DNA from: Anaerorhabdus sp964386325
Lineage (GTDB): Bacteria; Bacillota_I; Bacilli_A; Erysipelotrichales; Erysipelotrichaceae
Length of the DNA: 64,000 nt
Reading direction: 5' to 3'
Assembly: GCA_964386325.1 (NCBI GenBank)
Contig: CAYLQY010000006.1
Coordinates: forward strand, 1-64,000
Position numbers and translations under genes: made by a program. Shown here piece by piece: positions 50,751 to 60,124 of the stretch (within the stretch, counting starts at the first letter, position 1; each line of letters opens with the position of its first letter). The notes beneath the pieces are model-generated. The model worked only from the letters and a program-made list of their open reading frames with translations, had not been told where the DNA came from and searched no databases.

Positions 50751-50773
50751 TAAAGGGGATTTAGGCCCCTTTA
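50751..50773 (+). other. Hairpin between pulA and secA
   Basis: Eight-base perfect arms TAAAGGGG (50751-50758) and CCCCTTTA (50766-50773) with a seven-base loop. No T-run follows on the plus strand, so it may be a weak terminator or an RNA-stability hairpin. Confidence 0.6.
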
Positions 50774-50792
50774 TGCATATTAGGAGAAAATT

Positions 50793-53114
50793 ATGGGATT
50801 TATAGCAAATTTAGTAAATAGTGAATTAAGACATTATTCAAAGGCTGAAAAGCTTCAAGCAAAAGTCTTGAAACATGCGGATGAATATAGTCAATATAGT
50901 GATGAACAACTACAACAAAAAACAATTGAATTTAAAGAACGCTTAGCTAAAGGTGAAAAGTTAGATGACTTATTACCAGAGGCTTTCGCAAACTGCCGTG
51001 AAGCTGCAAAAAGGGTACTGGGTGAATATCCATATCCAGTGCAAATTCTAGGTGGTGTTTTACTGCATTTCGGTGATGTAGCAGAAATGAAAACTGGTGA
51101 AGGTAAAACATTAACCGCAACTATGCCGATTTATTTAAATGCTCTTGAAGGTAAAGGTGCACACGTAGTTACAGTCAATGAATACTTGGCAGCTCGTGAT
51201 GCTGAGTGGATGGGACAAGTTTATCGTTTTCTTGGATTGACAGTTGGCGTGAATTTGCATAGTTTATCTTTCTTTCAAAAGAAAGATGTTTATAATTGCG
51301 ATATCACATACTCAACAAACTCTGAATTAGGTTTTGATTATCTACGTGATAACATGGCTAAGTCCATGGAGGGAAGAGTACAACGTGGTTTATATTATGC
51401 AATTATTGATGAAGTAGATTCAGTGCTTATTGATGAATCAAGAACACCGCTTATTCTTTCAGGCTATGGTGATCAATTGTCGCCATATTACTTACAAACA
51501 GATGCCTTCGCAAAAAGTTGTAGAAGAGATGCGGATGTTGAAGTACTACTAGAAGATAATGCTGTTCAACTTACCGAAAATGGAATTAAAAAGGCAGAAC
51601 GATTCTTTAAGATGGATCATCTTTATGGGTCTGACAATGCGGAATTAATTCATTATTTACAAAATGCATTACGTGCTAACTTCTTAATGGCACGCGATGT
51701 TGAATATGTTGTGCAAGAAGATGAAATTGTCTTGGTTGATCAATTTACAGGTAGAAAAATGGAAGGGCGTGAATTCTCTGATGGATTACACCAAGCCATT
51801 CAAGCAAAAGAAAGTGTTGGAATTAAATTAGAAAATAAAACACTTGCGACGATTACTTATCAAAACTTCTTTAGACTATATACAAAACTTTCAGGAATGA
51901 CAGGAACAGCGAAAACAGAAGAAGTTGAATTTTTAAATACATATAATATGCGTGTTTATCAAATTCCAACAAATCGTCCAATTGCTCGTAATGATTATGC
52001 TGATGAAGTTTTTAAAACAAAGCGCGAGAAATATGAAGCTATTTTAAATGAAGTGATTTCGTTATATGAAAAAGGACAACCGGTACTTGTTGGGACAATT
52101 AGTATTGGTATGAGTGAAAACCTTTCTGAATTATTAAAGAAAAAAGGAATTCCACATCAAGTTTTAAATGCGAAAGAAGATGCGAAAGAAGCAACTATTG
52201 TTGCCCAAGCGGGTCAACGAAAAACGGTTACTATCGCAACAAATATGGCAGGACGTGGTACAGATATTAAACTTGGTGAAGGGGTATGTGATTTAGGCGG
52301 GTTAGTTGTTCTAGGAACAGAACGTCATGAATCTAAACGTATTGATAATCAATTGCGTGGACGTGCAGGACGTCAAGGAGATCCAGGATACTCTAGATTC
52401 TTTGTATCAATGGAAGATGATTTAGTAGAAAAATTTACAACTGACTATATGAAAGAAACAATTGAAGATTTCAAACGTGATAAAGTTGCAGCTGATAAAA
52501 TGAGAAAATTAATTGATTCAATTCAAGAACGTGCAGAAGGCTTACATTTTGATTCACGTAAAAATGTTTTAGATTATGATGATGTACTTATGGAACAACG
52601 CCGTTTAATTTATACGCAACGTGATGAAATTCTAGCAATGGATAATATTACGGATTTAATTAAAAATTTATACGGACAATTCATTGATCGCATTAGTGTT
52701 AATTTTGAAATGCAAGGCAAAACAAATCAAGCAAGAGTTTATGCACATGAATTGTTAAAGAAACTAAATATTTCAGAAGATGCAATTGAAAATGGATTTA
52801 ATGATAATGGGCGTGCAAGTAAAGTTTGGATGGATGATGCTTGGCGAAACTATGAAGAAATTCATGGTGAAGATAAACAATTAGAAAAAATGGTATTTTT
52901 AACAATTTTAGATCGTCAATGGATGGAACATGTAGATAACATGGATCGTGTTAAAAAAGGTATTTATCTACGTCAATATGCTTCAATTAAACCAGTAGAT
53001 GCATTTAAAGAAGAAGCTGTTGAACGTTTTGAAAACATGATGGACAATATCACTGAACAAACAGTACTTACGCTGGCTTCAGCACCAAAGCAAGAAGGAC
53101 AAGAGGAAGCGTAA
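50793..53114 (+). CDS. secA: Preprotein translocase ATPase SecA
   Basis: SecA pushes unfolded proteins through SecYEG. Walker A is TGEGKT at 101-106, DEVDS and SRTPLILSG follow, and motif MAGRGTDIKLG lies in the second motor domain. The full motor, cross-linking and scaffold domains are present. The chain is 773 residues, shorter than Bacillus SecA (841), and ends KQEGQEEA without the C-terminal zinc-binding tail. It overlaps the zinc-ribbon gene by one base. It could also be an accessory SecA, but the completeness and lack of accessory sec genes nearby favour the main one. Confidence 0.93.
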   Translation: MGFIANLVNSELRHYSKAEKLQAKVLKHADEYSQYSDEQLQQKTIEFKERLAKGEKLDDLLPEAFANCREAAKRVLGEYPYPVQILGGVLLHFGDVAEMKTGEGKTLTATMPIYLNALEGKGAHVVTVNEYLAARDAEWMGQVYRFLGLTVGVNLHSLSFFQKKDVYNCDITYSTNSELGFDYLRDNMAKSMEGRVQRGLYYAIIDEVDSVLIDESRTPLILSGYGDQLSPYYLQTDAFAKSCRRDADVEVLLEDNAVQLTENGIKKAERFFKMDHLYGSDNAELIHYLQNALRANFLMARDVEYVVQEDEIVLVDQFTGRKMEGREFSDGLHQAIQAKESVGIKLENKTLATITYQNFFRLYTKLSGMTGTAKTEEVEFLNTYNMRVYQIPTNRPIARNDYADEVFKTKREKYEAILNEVISLYEKGQPVLVGTISIGMSENLSELLKKKGIPHQVLNAKEDAKEATIVAQAGQRKTVTIATNMAGRGTDIKLGEGVCDLGGLVVLGTERHESKRIDNQLRGRAGRQGDPGYSRFFVSMEDDLVEKFTTDYMKETIEDFKRDKVAADKMRKLIDSIQERAEGLHFDSRKNVLDYDDVLMEQRRLIYTQRDEILAMDNITDLIKNLYGQFIDRISVNFEMQGKTNQARVYAHELLKKLNISEDAIENGFNDNGRASKVWMDDAWRNYEEIHGEDKQLEKMVFLTILDRQWMEHVDNMDRVKKGIYLRQYASIKPVDAFKEEAVERFENMMDNITEQTVLTLASAPKQEGQEEA

Positions 53115-53368
53115 TGTTTGTAATATTTGGGACTAAGTCTACGCAAAAAGTAGTTGCGCAAGAAGGAAAGATACATTGTGGACGATGCAACAATATTAGT
53201 AACTGGGTTGTAATTAAAGTTACCAATTGGTTTTCACTTTTCTTTATCCCTATCATACCGCTGAGTGTGAGATATTATGAACAGTGTCCAATATGTAGAG
53301 GTGTAACACAAATTACTAAAGAAGAAGCTGCAACATATATCTTGAAAGGAGAAACACAAGATGTTTAA
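53114..53368 (+). CDS. Small zinc-ribbon membrane protein
   Basis: The 84-residue protein has two Cys pairs, C22/C25 (CGRC) and C58/C61 (CPIC), which can bind one zinc. A hydrophobic stretch (about 32-51, NWFSLFFIPIIPLS) lies between them. It resembles short zinc-ribbon proteins of unknown role. Its ATG uses the last base of the secA stop (TAATG), so the two are translated together. It overlaps the lipoprotein gene that follows by eight bases. Confidence 0.8.
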   Translation: MFVIFGTKSTQKVVAQEGKIHCGRCNNISNWVVIKVTNWFSLFFIPIIPLSVRYYEQCPICRGVTQITKEEAATYILKGETQDV

Positions 53369-55088
53369 AAAAATAGTTATTTTATTACTGTCTCTATCCC
53401 TTGTTGGTTGTGCAAATAATCCACCAAAGGAAACAGAAGCAGCAGTAGAAAAAGAGCAGAGTCAAGAATTTATTAAATTATTAGATGATGAATTTATTGA
53501 TTACCTTGAATCAGATTTCTTAAATTATCACTACACAATCAAAGATGGTTCTGCCTACAATGCAGAAAAACCAGAAGTAACATTAGGGAATATTTCATCA
53601 GATGAATATAGTAGTGGTATAGAAGCTGCAAGAACTTCACTGAAGCGATTAAATGATATTGATGTTACAACTTTAAATGCTGAACAAGCACGTCAATACA
53701 ATATCTTAAAACGTTATTTAGAAGATTCAATTATAGGATATTCGTATCCAATGTTTGATAATTACTTTGCACCAAGTACAGGTATTCCAAATAATTTAAT
53801 TACAAACATGGAAGAATTCAAATTTTATAATGAACAAGATGTCAAAGATTATTTAGTTCTGCTTGGTGATATACAACGTTATTTTGGGGAAGCGATTGCA
53901 TTTACAGAAACGCAAATTGATGAAGGATATTTCATGAATGACTTCACAGTTGATCAAACGGTAGATGGAATTGATAAGTTTATTTCAAAGGTAGATGATA
54001 ATCAATTTATTGTTTCATTTAATGATAAAATTGATGAAATGAATTTAGAAAATGCGGAAGCTTATAAAGAAGAAAACAAAAAAATTGTAACTGAACAAGT
54101 AATACCAGCGTATGAGACAGTAAAAGAATTCTTACTTGCGAATAAAGGAACTACTCCGGATGATGTAAATTTATCAAGTACACCAGAAGGAAAAAAATAT
54201 TACGAAGAATTAATACAATTGAAATTAGGTACAAAATTATCAATAGAAGAGTTATTAAAAATGGGATCAACTTATATCCAAAACAAAGTTAAAAAAGCTA
54301 TTCCATTATTAGGCAATGAAGAAGTAATGGCTGGGTATGAAAACTTTGCGGTAGACTTTGAAACACCAGAAGAAATGTTAGCATTCTTACAAGAAAATGT
54401 TATAAAAGCTTATCCACAAGGACCGGAAGTAACTTATGAAGCTAGTTATCTAGATCCAACAGTTGCGGATGAAAATGTAGTTGCTTATTACTTGATTCCA
54501 CCACTTGATTCACCAATGGAAAATATTATTCGTATCAATGGTGATAATGTGGATGATGAATTTTCATTATATACAACACTCGCACATGAAGGTTTCCCAG
54601 GTCATTTATATCAAAATACCTATTACTTTGATAAAGAAGTACACCCACTATTTAAAGTGCTTTCAAACTTAGGGTATGGTGAAGGTTGGGCGATGATGGC
54701 TGAACTTGAATCAATTAACTGGGTTGCGGATGAAGATGTTGCAACATTACTAGGTTTTGATATTGAGTATGGATATATCATGCAATCAATTATTGATTTG
54801 GCAGTAAACTATAATGGTTGGGGAACAAAAGAAATTGGTGATTTATCAGGAATTACAGATGAAGAAACTCTTCAACAATTATATGAAAGTGTAGTGTCTG
54901 AACCTGGACAAATCACACCATATGGATTAGGACTTATGTTATTCAAAACTTACGAAGATGAGGCTAAAGAAGCATTAGGAGATAAATTTAATCAAATAGA
55001 ATTTAATAAAATAATCCTAGATGGTGGTAATAGAGCATTTGAATTTGTGGAAGAAGATGTGAACACATATGTTGAAAAAAATAAGTAA
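53361..55088 (+). CDS. DUF885 lipoprotein, probable metallopeptidase
   Basis: A lipobox LVGC (Cys17) places the protein on the outer face of the membrane. The rest (about 40-575) follows the DUF885 fold of helical metallopeptidases. The zinc motif is HEGFPGH (409-415), with E in GEGWAMMAE about 35 residues later as a third ligand. The length of 575 residues is typical. It is likely to be a peptidase or carboxypeptidase for outside peptides. It overlaps the next lipoprotein gene by 20 bases. Confidence 0.88.
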   Translation: MFKKIVILLLSLSLVGCANNPPKETEAAVEKEQSQEFIKLLDDEFIDYLESDFLNYHYTIKDGSAYNAEKPEVTLGNISSDEYSSGIEAARTSLKRLNDIDVTTLNAEQARQYNILKRYLEDSIIGYSYPMFDNYFAPSTGIPNNLITNMEEFKFYNEQDVKDYLVLLGDIQRYFGEAIAFTETQIDEGYFMNDFTVDQTVDGIDKFISKVDDNQFIVSFNDKIDEMNLENAEAYKEENKKIVTEQVIPAYETVKEFLLANKGTTPDDVNLSSTPEGKKYYEELIQLKLGTKLSIEELLKMGSTYIQNKVKKAIPLLGNEEVMAGYENFAVDFETPEEMLAFLQENVIKAYPQGPEVTYEASYLDPTVADENVVAYYLIPPLDSPMENIIRINGDNVDDEFSLYTTLAHEGFPGHLYQNTYYFDKEVHPLFKVLSNLGYGEGWAMMAELESINWVADEDVATLLGFDIEYGYIMQSIIDLAVNYNGWGTKEIGDLSGITDEETLQQLYESVVSEPGQITPYGLGLMLFKTYEDEAKEALGDKFNQIEFNKIILDGGNRAFEFVEEDVNTYVEKNK

Positions 55089-56403
55089 GATAATAGTAGT
55101 TTGTGCACTTGTATTGATTACTGGATGCGCAAATAAAAAAACAGTACTAGAACTAACAGATGAAAATATCAAAGTAATTTCGATAGAGGTTGCAGATGCA
55201 TTCGTTAATTCAGAGTTCAAGAATATTCCACAATATTTAGACAAAGATTTAAAATCGGAACTAACTGTTGAAAAACTTACACAAGGTTGGAATAAGGTAA
55301 CTGAAAATTTTGGTTCTTATCAAACTATGGAAGTGGATGTGCATCGTTTAGCAGATCGAGATTTAGGTTATGTCTATTTAACATTCAAGAATGGTGTTGT
55401 CAAACTATCACTTGGTTTTGATCAAGAAATGAAAATTAAAAGTATGAATTTAAACTATCCTTCAAAGATAATTGAAGCAGTTAATACTGATGAATATACT
55501 GAGCAAAATATATTAGTTGGTGTTGATGAAATGATAAATGGAATTTTAACTCTACCAGTGGGTGTAGATAATCCACCTGTTGCGATTCTTGTGCAAGGTT
55601 CAGGTTCGAGTAATTTAAATGAAGAAGCTTATGCAATGAAGCCATTTGAAGATATTGCTCATGGTTTAGCAAAAGAAGGAATTGCGACAATTCGTTATGA
55701 TAAACGATACTATAGTTATCCAGAATGGGATGGTATTCGTGAAATATCATTAAATTGGGAATACTACTATGATTTTGCTAGTGTGATTCACCAACTTGAA
55801 GATATGCCAGTTAATCATAATCAGATATATGTAATTGGACACAGTCAAGGTGGTATGTTAGCACCTAGACTTGCATATGATCATCCTGAAGTAAAAGGAA
55901 TAGTTTCATTAGCGGGAACGCCACGTGGGTTAGAGGAAGTCATGAAAGATCAACAATACAATGCCATTGTAGCTCAAGGAGCAAATGAACAAATGGTTCA
56001 AGGGGTTGTGGATTTAGCGGATAAAGTAATTGCGGAAGTTCAATCATTAACCAAGGAAACTGCGACGGATAAAGTTGTGAGTAATTTTCCATTGAGTTAC
56101 TGGTATGAATTGAATCAATCACGTCCACATATTTTCATGAATGAATTAAAATGTGATGTACTAATACTTCAAGGAGAAAGTGATTTCCAAGTATTCTATG
56201 ATTCAGATTATCAAGAATGGTTGAAGTTAACATCGGGCATGGATAATGTACAAACAAAATCTTATCCAGGATTAAGTCATTTCTTTACACCAGCTATCAA
56301 CAATACAACAGAAGACTATAAAACTCCTGCAAATGTTGATGAACAGGTGATTCAAGATATGGCTAATTGGATACTTAACCGCAAGGTAGAGAAGGGGAAA
56401 TAA
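55069..56403 (+). CDS. Lipoprotein with DUF3887 and alpha/beta hydrolase domains
   Basis: Lipobox ITGC (Cys20) gives a surface lipoprotein. Residues about 35-125 fit DUF3887, a small NTF2-like domain, and 145-440 an alpha/beta hydrolase. The nucleophile is S259 in GHSQGG; the oxyanion region is VQGSGSS; likely acid and base are the D in GESDF and the H in LSHFF. The substrate is an ester or an acylated compound; it is not known. The gene lies inside a chain of overlapping genes from secA to the M29 peptidase (overlap of one base with the latter). Confidence 0.88.
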   Translation: MLKKISKIIVVCALVLITGCANKKTVLELTDENIKVISIEVADAFVNSEFKNIPQYLDKDLKSELTVEKLTQGWNKVTENFGSYQTMEVDVHRLADRDLGYVYLTFKNGVVKLSLGFDQEMKIKSMNLNYPSKIIEAVNTDEYTEQNILVGVDEMINGILTLPVGVDNPPVAILVQGSGSSNLNEEAYAMKPFEDIAHGLAKEGIATIRYDKRYYSYPEWDGIREISLNWEYYYDFASVIHQLEDMPVNHNQIYVIGHSQGGMLAPRLAYDHPEVKGIVSLAGTPRGLEEVMKDQQYNAIVAQGANEQMVQGVVDLADKVIAEVQSLTKETATDKVVSNFPLSYWYELNQSRPHIFMNELKCDVLILQGESDFQVFYDSDYQEWLKLTSGMDNVQTKSYPGLSHFFTPAINNTTEDYKTPANVDEQVIQDMANWILNRKVEKGK

Positions 56404-57626
56404 TGAATAAAAAGATGATGAACAACTATGCTAAATTAGTTGTGACAAAAGGAATTAATTTACAAAAAGGGCAAGACGTAATTATACGAGTATCAACACA
56501 ACAAACTGAATTTGCACGTTGTTTGGTGGATGCAGCTTACAAAGCTAAAGCAAGAAAAGTAACGGTAGAATTTGAAGATGAAGCAATTTCTAAAATGAAA
56601 TTTAAAAATGAATCACTTCAAACATTAAGCAAAGTAGAAACATTTGAAGAAGAAAAACAAAAGTATATGACAGAAACTTTACCTTGTACAATTATTGTAG
56701 AAGATGAAGATCCAGACTATCTAAATGGCGTGGATACAGCGAAGATGGCTAAAGTTAGACAAGCAAAATATCCAATTATTAAGCCTTACATAGATGCTAG
56801 AGATAATCGTTATCAATGGGTAATTGTTGCGATGCCTTCATTAGCATGGGCTAAAAAGATTTTTACAGATTGTAGTGATGAAGAAGCACTTAAGAAACTT
56901 GAAGATGCAATTATTCACTGCACTCGTCTTGAAGGTGATCCAATTGCGAATTGGGATAAACATGTTAAATTAATGGAAGCAAAAGCGCGTAAACTAAATC
57001 GTTATCACTTTGATAAACTTACTTATACTGCAAGTAATGGAACAAACTTAACACTAGGGTTAAATCCTAAGCATGTATGGTTAAGTGCTGGTGAAAAAAC
57101 ATTACAAGGTACTGAGTTCATTGCGAATATGCCTACAGAAGAAATATTCACAATGCCAGATAAATATCGTGTGGATGGTGTTGTTTATTCATCTAAACCA
57201 TTATCTTATCAAGGTAACTTAATTGAGGATTTCAGTATTCGTTTCAAAAAAGGTAAAGCAGTTAAAGTTAAAGCTAAAGTAGGGCAAAAAACTTTAGAAG
57301 AAATGATTAGTATGGATGATTGTGCAGCCTATTTAGGTGAAGTAGCGCTAGTTCCATTTAACTCACCTATTAATGAAACAGGAATCATGTTCTATAATAC
57401 GTTGTTTGATGAAAATGCATGTTGCCATTTAGCACTTGGAATGGGTTTTAAAAATAACTTTAAAGGCTACGAAAAGATGAAAGAAGAAGACTTTAAAGCT
57501 GCAAATTACAATGATTCAATGATTCATGTTGATTTCATGATTGGAACTGAAGATTTAAAAATTGTTGGAACTACTTATGATGGTAAAGAGGTTGTTGTAT
57601 TTGAAAATGGTATTTGGAAGATTTAA
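56403..57626 (+). CDS. M29 family aminopeptidase
   Basis: A cytoplasmic two-metal aminopeptidase of the AmpS/AmpT type. The 407-residue protein has the family's N-terminal domain (YAKLVVTKGINLQKGQDV) and the metal-binding C-terminal domain with EFIANMPTEEIFTMP, the region around NETGIMFYNTLFDENACCH and HVDFMIGTEDL. It removes N-terminal residues from peptides. It closes the secA-to-peptidase chain; a terminator follows at 57655. Confidence 0.93.
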   Translation: MNKKMMNNYAKLVVTKGINLQKGQDVIIRVSTQQTEFARCLVDAAYKAKARKVTVEFEDEAISKMKFKNESLQTLSKVETFEEEKQKYMTETLPCTIIVEDEDPDYLNGVDTAKMAKVRQAKYPIIKPYIDARDNRYQWVIVAMPSLAWAKKIFTDCSDEEALKKLEDAIIHCTRLEGDPIANWDKHVKLMEAKARKLNRYHFDKLTYTASNGTNLTLGLNPKHVWLSAGEKTLQGTEFIANMPTEEIFTMPDKYRVDGVVYSSKPLSYQGNLIEDFSIRFKKGKAVKVKAKVGQKTLEEMISMDDCAAYLGEVALVPFNSPINETGIMFYNTLFDENACCHLALGMGFKNNFKGYEKMKEEDFKAANYNDSMIHVDFMIGTEDLKIVGTTYDGKEVVVFENGIWKI

Positions 57627-57654
57627 CCCTTTTACTAAAGCTTATTTTAATAAT

Positions 57655-57682
57655 AAGAGTCTATAAATTGTAGACTCTTTTT
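57655..57682 (+). terminator. Terminator of the secA-peptidase operon
   Basis: Nine-base perfect arms 57655-57663 and 57671-57679 around a seven-base loop; five T at 57678-57682. Confidence 0.85.
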
Positions 57683-57752
57683 CTTTTGTGAGAAAAAGAA
57701 GGAGAAAAAAATCAAAAAAATTGAAATTTTGAATGTATTTTAACCCTAGTCT

Positions 57753-57761
57753 TGTTATAAT
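57753..57761 (+). promoter_or_regulatory. Extended -10 promoter of the Na/Pi cotransporter gene
   Basis: TGT followed by TATAAT at 57756-57761, 29 bases before the ATG at 57791. The -35 region is poor. Confidence 0.5.
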
Positions 57762-57790
57762 TACCGTGAGAAAACAACGGGGGACGTACA

Positions 57791-59422
57791 ATGAATATTT
57801 CTTGGGATGCGATACTGGGCGGTTTTGGTCTCTTCATTTTTGGAATTAAGTTCATGGGAGATGGCTTAAAAAGCTTAGCTGGAGATAAATTACGAGAATA
57901 TATCGATAAATATACAACTAAGCCAATCATGGCGGTATTAATTGGTACTGTAATTACTGTAATCATTCAATCTTCTTCGGCAACCACAGCAATTACCATT
58001 GGATTAGTTCGAGCGGGTTTAATGAAGCTTGAACAAGCAGCGGGTATTGTTATGGGTGCTAATATTGGTACAACAATTACAGCATTTATTATTGGTTTAA
58101 AAGTAGAACAATTTGCTCTTTTCTTTGTTTTTGCTGGTGCATTAATTATTTGTTTTGGTAATAAAAAGAAATTACATTATTTAGGGGAAGTTATTCTTGG
58201 TTTTGGATTATTATTCTATGGATTACGTATTATGGGTGATGCCCTTAAAACATTAAAAGATTTACCAGAATTTGTTACATTTGCTCATGCAGCAGGAGAA
58301 CAACCTATTTTAGCATTATTGGCGGGTACAGTGATGACTGGAATTATACAGTCCTCTTCAGCCGTTATAGGTGTCGTTCAAAAGATTTATGAAGCTGGTG
58401 GAATGTCTTTAATGGCCAGTGTAGCATTTGTATTTGGGTCTAATATTGGTACAACGATTACTGGTATTTTTGCAGCGATTGGAGGCTCTTTGGCAGCTAA
58501 ACGAACCGCTGGAGTACATACGTTGTTTAATATTGTGGGTACCATTATAGGAATGATGTTCCTTGGTGTTTATGTATCCATTGTGGTATATCTGACAGGT
58601 CTTTTGAAGTTATCACCGATGATGCAAATAGCGTTTGCTCATATTATATTTAACTTAGTTACAACATTACTATTCTTCCCATTCTTAAAACAAATGTGTG
58701 CTATTGTAAGAAAGTTAATTCCTGGTAATGAACCTGAAAAATTAGATGTTAATATTGATGAATTAAATGATATCTTACCGCATCAATTACCGAGTTCTGC
58801 ATTGAATGTATCTAAAGAAGTTATTCTTAAGATGAGTAATGTTGTGGAAAGAAATGTTAAAGAGTCACAGAAATATTTGATGAATCATAAAGCAGGTTCC
58901 GAAGATAAAGAAAATATTCTTCAAGCGGAAGGAATCATTAATGGTCTAGATCATAAAATTGTGGATTATCTATTATTGATTTCTAAAGAAGAATTAAATG
59001 AATCTGATTTCCAAGAATATAGTTTAAATTTACAAGTTGTTAAAAATCTAGAACGTATTGGTGATTTAACGGTTAACTTAAGTGAATTCTATGAAATGGT
59101 AAAAGAAGATAAGAGTAATTTTACAAAAGAAGCGGTGGAAGAATTGAAGGCAATGTATGAATTGTTCTATCACATGTTGAATAGTACAATGGAAATATAT
59201 ACTACAAAAGACTATGCAAAGTTTGAAGCATTGCTTGAAGATGAAAACTATATGGACTTATTGGAATATGAATCACGTCAACGTCACTTTGAAAGAATGC
59301 GTGATGGCAAGTGTAGTTCAATGATTTCTGGTTCAGTATACTGTGATATCTTAAGTAATATGGAACGTATGGCTGACCATTGTTGCAATATAGCAAAAGC
59401 AGTTTTCGTTGATAAAAAGTAA
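57791..59422 (+). CDS. Na/phosphate cotransporter with PhoU-like domain
   Basis: The membrane half (residues 1-310) has two inverted QSSSA motifs, at 60-64 and 187-191, typical of the NptA/PNaS family, and GANIGTT at 89-95. The C-terminal 200 residues are a PhoU-like helical domain, which may sense phosphate or keep the transporter in check. Its 543 residues are the usual fused length. It likely imports phosphate with sodium. A terminator overlaps the stop. Confidence 0.93.
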   Translation: MNISWDAILGGFGLFIFGIKFMGDGLKSLAGDKLREYIDKYTTKPIMAVLIGTVITVIIQSSSATTAITIGLVRAGLMKLEQAAGIVMGANIGTTITAFIIGLKVEQFALFFVFAGALIICFGNKKKLHYLGEVILGFGLLFYGLRIMGDALKTLKDLPEFVTFAHAAGEQPILALLAGTVMTGIIQSSSAVIGVVQKIYEAGGMSLMASVAFVFGSNIGTTITGIFAAIGGSLAAKRTAGVHTLFNIVGTIIGMMFLGVYVSIVVYLTGLLKLSPMMQIAFAHIIFNLVTTLLFFPFLKQMCAIVRKLIPGNEPEKLDVNIDELNDILPHQLPSSALNVSKEVILKMSNVVERNVKESQKYLMNHKAGSEDKENILQAEGIINGLDHKIVDYLLLISKEELNESDFQEYSLNLQVVKNLERIGDLTVNLSEFYEMVKEDKSNFTKEAVEELKAMYELFYHMLNSTMEIYTTKDYAKFEALLEDENYMDLLEYESRQRHFERMRDGKCSSMISGSVYCDILSNMERMADHCCNIAKAVFVDKK

Positions 59423-59443
59423 ACCATCGTCTCGATGGTTTTT
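59421..59443 (+). terminator. Terminator of the Na/Pi cotransporter gene
   Basis: Nine-base perfect arms 59421-59429 and 59433-59441 with a TCT loop; five T at 59439-59443. The stop codon of the gene is part of the stem. Confidence 0.8.
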
Positions 59444-59457
59444 CTATAGGAGGAAGT

Positions 59458-60123
59458 ATGGTTAAAAATGAATGGACACCGTTTTTAAAAGCGGAATTTG
59501 AAAAAGATTATTTTAAGAAATTAGCAGCATTTATTCATGAAGAATATGAAACTAAAAAAATATATCCACCCAAACAAAATGTATTTGCAGCTTTTGAGAA
59601 TACCGATTTTTCAAATGTTAAAGTTGTGATTCTAGGACAGGATCCATATCATCAACCACATCAAGCTCATGGCATGTGCTTTTCTGTACAAAAAGGTGTA
59701 AAAATACCACCTAGTCTTTTAAATATGTATAAAGAACTTCAAAGTGATTTAGGGTATTCAATTCCTAATCATGGCTATTTAATGTCTTGGGCTAAACAAG
59801 GAGTGTTCTTATTGAACACCATTTTAACAGTAGAAGATTCTAAACCGTTATCACATAAAGGAAAGGGTTGGGAATTATTCACGGATGAAGTAATAAAGAA
59901 ATTAAATAAACGTGAAAAACCGATGGTCTTTGTATTATGGGGGAGAAATGCACGTGATAAAAAGATTTTGATTACAAATAAAAATCATCTGATTCTAGAA
60001 GCAGCACATCCTTCGCCTTTATCTGCACATGCTGGTTTCTTTGGTTCAAGACCATTTTCAAAAATAAATGAATTTTTAGTAAAGACAAATCAAGAACCTA
60101 TACAATGGAGAATCGAGGACTAG
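59458..60123 (+). CDS. ung: Uracil-DNA glycosylase
   Basis: UNG removes uracil from DNA. The water-activating motif GQDPYH has D62; the second motif HPSPLSAHAGFF begins at H184. Its 221 residues are standard. The AGGAGG ribosome site is good. folC starts one base after the stop, so the two are co-transcribed. Confidence 0.97.
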   Translation: MVKNEWTPFLKAEFEKDYFKKLAAFIHEEYETKKIYPPKQNVFAAFENTDFSNVKVVILGQDPYHQPHQAHGMCFSVQKGVKIPPSLLNMYKELQSDLGYSIPNHGYLMSWAKQGVFLLNTILTVEDSKPLSHKGKGWELFTDEVIKKLNKREKPMVFVLWGRNARDKKILITNKNHLILEAAHPSPLSAHAGFFGSRPFSKINEFLVKTNQEPIQWRIED

Positions 60124-60124
60124 T

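Noticed and set aside
50751..50773. Hairpin after pulA as a standard intrinsic terminator
   Set aside because: The stem is good but no T-run follows on the plus strand, so it was listed only as a hairpin.
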